Assembly (NCBI GenBank): GCA_934621485.1
Contig: CAKTUS010000004.1
Span: forward strand, 1 to 62,839
Reading direction: 5' to 3'
Source: an uncultured Clostridia bacterium
GTDB lineage: Bacteria; Bacillota; Clostridia; Christensenellales; Aristaeellaceae
Length of the DNA: 62,839 nt
The notes under the pieces are model-generated. The model was not told the origin of the DNA and ran no database searches. It worked only from the letters and a program-made list of their open reading frames with translations. Shown piece after piece: positions 59,516 to 62,839 of the stretch; the stretch's first letter is position 1, and each line of letters begins with the position of its first letter. The position numbers and the translations under genes were made by a program.

Positions 59516-59544
59516 TTGACAAGGCGGCAGAGGTGTGATATCAT
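59516..59544 (+). promoter_or_regulatory. Sigma-A promoter of the metNIQ leader
   Basis: TTGACA (59516-59521), 17 bases, TATCAT (59539-59544). Confidence 0.85.
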
Positions 59545-59587
59545 GCCAACCATCAAGGCGGCGACGCCAGGAAGGGAGGAGTCTCAC

Positions 59588-59668
59588 GTGACGAACCTAT
59601 GTGCCATGCGAATGAACATGATGTGCGCGTGCGATTTCTGCCCGTGTTCTTTGTGTTGCGTCGCTTGA
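59588..59668 (+). CDS. Cys/Met-rich 26-residue leader peptide
   Basis: The GTG at 59588 has a strong Shine-Dalgarno (AGGGAGGAG, 7-8 bases upstream). It opens a 26-codon frame with seven Cys (positions 5, 13, 15, 18, 20, 23, 24) and five Met counting the start (1, 7, 9, 11, 12), ending LCCVA. It lies between a consensus promoter and a terminator directly ahead of the methionine transporter genes. This is the layout of leader-peptide attenuation by Cys- or Met-tRNA supply. An ATG at 59543 in the same frame lies in the -10 box and cannot be the start. Confidence 0.75.
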   Translation: MTNLCAMRMNMMCACDFCPCSLCCVA

Positions 59669-59686
59669 TATGTATTTTGTCCTACC

Positions 59687-59724
59687 AAGCTCGCTCCGCA
59701 AGCACGCGGAGGCGAGCTTTTTTT
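59687..59724 (+). terminator. Attenuator of metNIQ
   Basis: AAGCTCGC.TCCGC (59687-59699) pairs with GCGGAGGCGAGCTT (59706-59719), followed by a T-run to 59724. CGCGTGC in the leader peptide codons (59626-59632) is complementary to GCACGCG (59702-59708) and could form an antiterminator. Confidence 0.8.
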
Positions 59725-59752
59725 AACGCATTTGGGAAGGATGTGTCACAGG

Positions 59753-60775
59753 ATGGAAGAGTTGCAGCATACGCCGCAAATTGAAATTCGGGGGCTGTGC
59801 AAGGTTTACCCCATTCCGGGCGGCGAGGTGCGGGCGCTGAATAATATCAACCTGACCATCGAAAAGGGCGATATTTACGGCATCATCGGCATGAGCGGCG
59901 CGGGCAAAAGCACCTTGATTCGATGTTTGAACCGGCTGGACACCCCAACGGAGGGCCAGGTTTTTATCGACGGCGAAAACATTCTGGCCATGGACAAGGC
60001 GCAGCTGCGTTCCACCCGCCGCCGCATGGCCATGATCTTCCAGCAGTTTAACCTGCTGATGCAGAAGAATGTGCTGCGCAACGTTCGCTATCCGCTGGAA
60101 ATTGCCGGCGTCCCCAAGAAGCAGGCCAATGACCGGGTCATGGAACTGCTGAAAATTGTAGGGCTGGAGGAAAAGGCCAATGCCTATCCCGGACAGCTCA
60201 GCGGCGGTCAAAAGCAGCGCGTAGCCATTGCCCGTGCTCTGGCCAGCGACCCGGAAATGCTGCTTTGCGACGAAGCCACCAGCGCGCTGGACCCCATGAC
60301 CACCCAAAGCATCCTGGCCCTGCTGCAAAAGATTAACAGGGAACTGGGGATCACCGTCGTGGTCATCACCCATGAAATGGCCGTCATCCGGCAAATTTGC
60401 AACAAGGTTGCCATTTTGGACGGCGGCAACATGGTGGAGCAGGGCACGGTAGACGATGTGTTCATGCACACCAAGTCCGCTGCCGGCAAGCGCCTGTTCG
60501 GTATTCTTCCCGAAAACGTGGACGACGTTGCTCCCCAGCCTTCCCTGCGCATTGTGTTTGACGGAGCCGCTACCACCGATCAGCCGGTTATCAGCCGCCT
60601 GGTAAAGGAAGTGGGCATTGATGTGAACATTTTCAGCGCCAACATTCACCAGCTAAACGGCAAAACATACGGCCAGATGCTGATTCAGCGGCCGCAGGAT
60701 CCTGAAAACGTGAAAAAGGTGATCGATTACCTGACGAACGCCGGACTGACGGTGGAGGAGGTGAACCCGCAATGA
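59753..60775 (+). CDS. metN: Methionine ABC transporter ATPase MetN
   Basis: 340 residues. The ABC ATPase domain has Walker A GMSGAGKST, signature LSGGQKQRVAIARAL and Walker B MLLCDEATSALDP. The C-terminal NIL domain (about 265-340), which senses methionine in related MetN proteins, is present. The ATG at 59753 follows GGAAGGA; an in-frame upstream ATG at 59732 is nearer the terminator and lacks a site. It overlaps metI by 4 bases. Confidence 0.93.
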   Translation: MEELQHTPQIEIRGLCKVYPIPGGEVRALNNINLTIEKGDIYGIIGMSGAGKSTLIRCLNRLDTPTEGQVFIDGENILAMDKAQLRSTRRRMAMIFQQFNLLMQKNVLRNVRYPLEIAGVPKKQANDRVMELLKIVGLEEKANAYPGQLSGGQKQRVAIARALASDPEMLLCDEATSALDPMTTQSILALLQKINRELGITVVVITHEMAVIRQICNKVAILDGGNMVEQGTVDDVFMHTKSAAGKRLFGILPENVDDVAPQPSLRIVFDGAATTDQPVISRLVKEVGIDVNIFSANIHQLNGKTYGQMLIQRPQDPENVKKVIDYLTNAGLTVEEVNPQ

Positions 60776-61434
60776 GTACGGAAGCATTGCTCAAGCTGCT
60801 ATGGACCGCCACCCAAAAAACCCTGTACATGACCTTCTGGAGCAGCCTGCTTTCCTATTTGATTGGCTTGCCGCTGGGCGTACTGCTCACCATTACCAAA
60901 AAGGACGGCATTAAGCCTGCGCCTGTTCTCAATTCCGTACTGGGCGTTATTGTTAACTTTCTGCGCTCCATTCCTTTCATTATTTTGCTGGTCATGCTGG
61001 TGCCTGTCACCCGGCTGGTGATGGGCAAGGCCATCGGCACGGAAAGCGTAGTGTTTCCCATGGTTATCAGCGCTTTCCCCTATGTGGCCCGCATGGTGGA
61101 AGGCTCACTGGACGAAGTTGACCATGGCATTTTGGAGGCAGCTCAGTCCATGGGTTCCACCAATACCCAAATCATTTTCAAGGTTTTGCTTCCCGAAGCG
61201 GTGCCCTCGCTGGTGAACGGCGCGGCCATTTCCATCACCACCATTTTGGGCTATACCGCAATGGCAAGCGCTGTTGCAGGCGGCGGTCTTGGCGTGGAGG
61301 CCATCACCACCGGCTATCAGCAGCGCCACTTCGAAGTGCTGTACTCTGCCAGCTTTGCGTTGGTCATCCTGGTACAGCTGATTACGGTTTCTGGCGGAAG
61401 GTTGACCCATTTGTTCGACCACCGCAAGAAATAA
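60772..61434 (+). CDS. metI: Methionine ABC transporter permease MetI
   Basis: 220 residues with five predicted spans and the BPD-transporter motif ILEAAQSMGSTNTQIIFKVL, preceded by FLRSIPFIILLVMLVPVTRL, typical of MetI. It couples to MetN through the EAA loop. Confidence 0.93.
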   Translation: MSTEALLKLLWTATQKTLYMTFWSSLLSYLIGLPLGVLLTITKKDGIKPAPVLNSVLGVIVNFLRSIPFIILLVMLVPVTRLVMGKAIGTESVVFPMVISAFPYVARMVEGSLDEVDHGILEAAQSMGSTNTQIIFKVLLPEAVPSLVNGAAISITTILGYTAMASAVAGGGLGVEAITTGYQQRHFEVLYSASFALVILVQLITVSGGRLTHLFDHRKK

Positions 61435-61463
61435 ATACCCGCAAAACGAAAGGAGATACCATC

Positions 61464-62282
61464 ATGAAAAAATTGACTGCCCTCCTGCTTTGCCTGGTGC
61501 TGACCCTGACCGTGGCTTCCGCCGCGATGGCCAACGAGAAGATCGTTATCGGCGCTACTCCCAGCCCTCATGCTGAAATTCTGGAATTGGTGAAGGACGA
61601 TCTGGCTGCTCTGGGCTATGACCTGGAAGTGATGATCTTTACCGAGTATCCCATTCCCAATCCTGCCACTGCCGCCGGCGAATTGGACGCCAACTACTTC
61701 CAGCATCTGCCCTACCTGAATGCCTACAATGCCAGCGTACCGGAAGAAGAACAGCTGGTGGCCGTCATTCCCGTGCATTACGAGCCCTATGGCATCTACG
61801 CGGGCACCAAGTCCAGCCTGGCTGACATTGCCGACGGCGACTCCATCGCCGTAACCAACGACCCCTCCAACGAAACCCGTGCGCTGCTGCTCTTGCAGGA
61901 GAACGGTCTGATCAAGCTGCCCGAGGGCGCTACCGTGGACGATCAGCTCAGCAAGAACGACATCGTGGAAAACCCCTACAATCTGGACATCGTTGAAATG
62001 AACGCTGAGCTGATTCCCTCCATGCTGGGAGATGTGAGCTACGCAGTTATCAACGGCAACTTTGCCATCGCGGCCGGCCTGAAGCCCGGCACCGACGCGC
62101 TGAAGCTGGAGGACCCCAATGGCGAAAGCGGCAAGCTGTACACCAACTATGTGGTGGTTCGTCCTGCGGACGCCGATAAGCCTTGGGTAGAAGCCCTGCG
62201 CACCGTGCTGCAGAGCGACAAGGTTCGCGACTATATGCTGACCAACGAAGCTTACGCTCAGGGCGTTATCCCCGTGTTCTAA
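61464..62282 (+). CDS. metQ: Methionine-binding protein MetQ
   Basis: 272 residues of the NlpA/MetQ family: KIVIGATPSPHAEILELVKD, then FTEYPIPNPATAAGELDANY, FQHLPYLNAYN and IAVTNDPSNETRAL. The signal sequence ends SAAMA-NEK and lacks the lipobox Cys found in most MetQ proteins. AAAGGAGAT precedes the ATG. Substrate specificity (L- or D-methionine, or other sulfur compounds) is not visible from sequence. Confidence 0.93.
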   Translation: MKKLTALLLCLVLTLTVASAAMANEKIVIGATPSPHAEILELVKDDLAALGYDLEVMIFTEYPIPNPATAAGELDANYFQHLPYLNAYNASVPEEEQLVAVIPVHYEPYGIYAGTKSSLADIADGDSIAVTNDPSNETRALLLLQENGLIKLPEGATVDDQLSKNDIVENPYNLDIVEMNAELIPSMLGDVSYAVINGNFAIAAGLKPGTDALKLEDPNGESGKLYTNYVVVRPADADKPWVEALRTVLQSDKVRDYMLTNEAYAQGVIPVF

Positions 62283-62298
62283 TCGAATCCGAGCAAAC

Positions 62299-62331
62299 AG
62301 CCTCCGGCATTTTAGCGCCGGAGGCTCTTTC
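62299..62331 (+). terminator. Terminator of metNIQ
   Basis: AGCCTCCGGC (62299-62308) pairs with GCCGGAGGCT (62317-62326), followed by a T-rich tail. Confidence 0.85.
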
Positions 62332-62356
62332 TATGGCATTGAACCCTTCCTCTGCT

Positions 62357-62839
62357 TTAGCTCAGCGCCGGATTAAAGGCATAGAAGCTCTTGCTATCCA
62401 GCTTTTGCTGCACAATGCCCAGTCCCTCGGCAAAGCGCTGGTAATGCACAATTTCCCGTTCGCGCAGGTAACACAATACGTCAATCGCATCTGGGCCGTC
62501 AGCCAACAGCAGCAAGTTTTCATAGGTGGTACGGGCCTTCTGCTCGGCCGCCAGGTTTTCGTGCAGGTCGGTAATCGGGTCGCCCTTTACGCCGAGCGCA
62601 GCGGCCGTAAAAGGGAAACCGGCTGCCGCCTGCGGATAGATGCCGGTTGCATGATCGGTGAAATAAGCCTTAAAGCCGCCCGCTTTGATTTGCTGTGACG
62701 ATAGTCCGCGGGTAAGTTGATAAACCATTGCACCCACCCTCTCAAGATGACCGAGTTCTTCTGTTCCCAGAGAAGCATCGGAAATGTTCCAATGTATCAA
62801 ATATGAGGACAAGCGTGAGGTCTTTGGCTTTAAGATACA
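62357..62839 (-). CDS. cotJC: Manganese catalase / spore coat CotJC family protein, partial
   Basis: 161 visible residues; the frame is open to the window edge, so the 5' part is missing. GTEELGHLERVGAMVYQL, then DHATGIYPQAAAGFPFTAA, GDPITDLHENLAAEQKARTT and REREIVHYQRF carry the Glu/His metal ligands of the family. The segment before GTEELGHLE does not resemble the usual RYLSQR...DIGTEEL well, so a frameshift or divergence near the edge is possible. Confidence 0.85.
   Translation of the reverse strand, partial: CILKPKTSRLSSYLIHWNISDASLGTEELGHLERVGAMVYQLTRGLSSQQIKAGGFKAYFTDHATGIYPQAAAGFPFTAAALGVKGDPITDLHENLAAEQKARTTYENLLLLADGPDAIDVLCYLREREIVHYQRFAEGLGIVQQKLDSKSFYAFNPALS

Noticed and set aside
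59545..59752. SAM riboswitch or T-box upstream of metN
   Set aside because: Neither the SAM core nor a T-box sequence is present. A coding leader with a terminator explains the region.
1..62839. CRISPR arrays, tRNA or rRNA genes, transposases, phage genes
   Set aside because: No regularly spaced repeats, cloverleaf-type sequences, rRNA motifs or recombinase/transposase motifs were recognised in any region.

Overview
This 62.8 kb window is a compact, GC-rich stretch of bacterial chromosome. It most likely comes from a spore-forming anaerobe of the Clostridia. The evidence is spoIVA, a CotJC-type manganese catalase at the right edge, an L27 precursor encoded next to its Prp protease, a T-box leader, two rubrerythrins, strong Shine-Dalgarno sites and consensus sigma-A promoters. 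No rRNA, tRNA, CRISPR array, prophage or transposase was seen.

Layout. 0.2-4.7 kb: an rRNA pseudouridine synthase, then an uncharacterised set of a small charged protein, a two-span membrane protein, an Hsp70-like membrane ATPase and a TetR regulator. 5.3-11.6 kb: rubrerythrin, queH, birA, a P1 peptidase, acpS, an NAD(P)HX repair enzyme with an extra pyrophosphatase-like domain, and a YoaK protein. 11.6-17.8 kb: the F-type ATP synthase operon, which has no atpH gene; the C-terminal half of delta is fused to the N terminus of alpha. 18-26.9 kb: xth, a phosphodiesterase, a PrsA-like foldase, a membrane/XRE pair, yajC, ahcY and rplU-prp-rpmA. 27-33.8 kb: a MATE pump, then a T-box-controlled pair (a LeuA-like protein without its catalytic residues, and a TIM-barrel/adenylate-forming ligase fusion), a structured RNA resembling 6S RNA, and a reverse rubrerythrin. 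33.9-35.8 kb: a decayed island with broken flavodoxin and macro-domain genes around an intact acetyltransferase. 36-40 kb: sigma factor with partner, and purine salvage genes. 40.4-45.5 kb: a complete branched-chain amino acid ABC transporter. 45.5-48 kb: mnmA and a HAD/thymidylate kinase fusion. 48.5-56.5 kb: a GT-C-like membrane protein, an M32 carboxypeptidase, an SDR, an AI-2E transporter, a peptidoglycan-binding protein and spoIVA. 56.6-62.8 kb: ylbF, mltG, a U32 peptidase, then metNIQ behind a Cys/Met-rich leader peptide and terminator, and a partial CotJC.

Three themes recur. First, domain fusions: delta-alpha ATPase, NnrE-NnrD-PPase, TIM barrel-ligase and HAD-Tmk. Second, leader control of amino acid genes: a T-box, and a leader-peptide attenuator on metNIQ. 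Third, a family of hairpin-rich dispersed repeats, two copies of which lie between duplicated copies of the host gene's own terminator hairpin.

The best candidates for undescribed biology are the T-box/LeuA-like/TIM-ligase operon, the delta-alpha ATPase fusion, the Cys/Met leader upstream of metN, and the terminator-associated repeats. All function calls rest on reading motifs; no database search was run.
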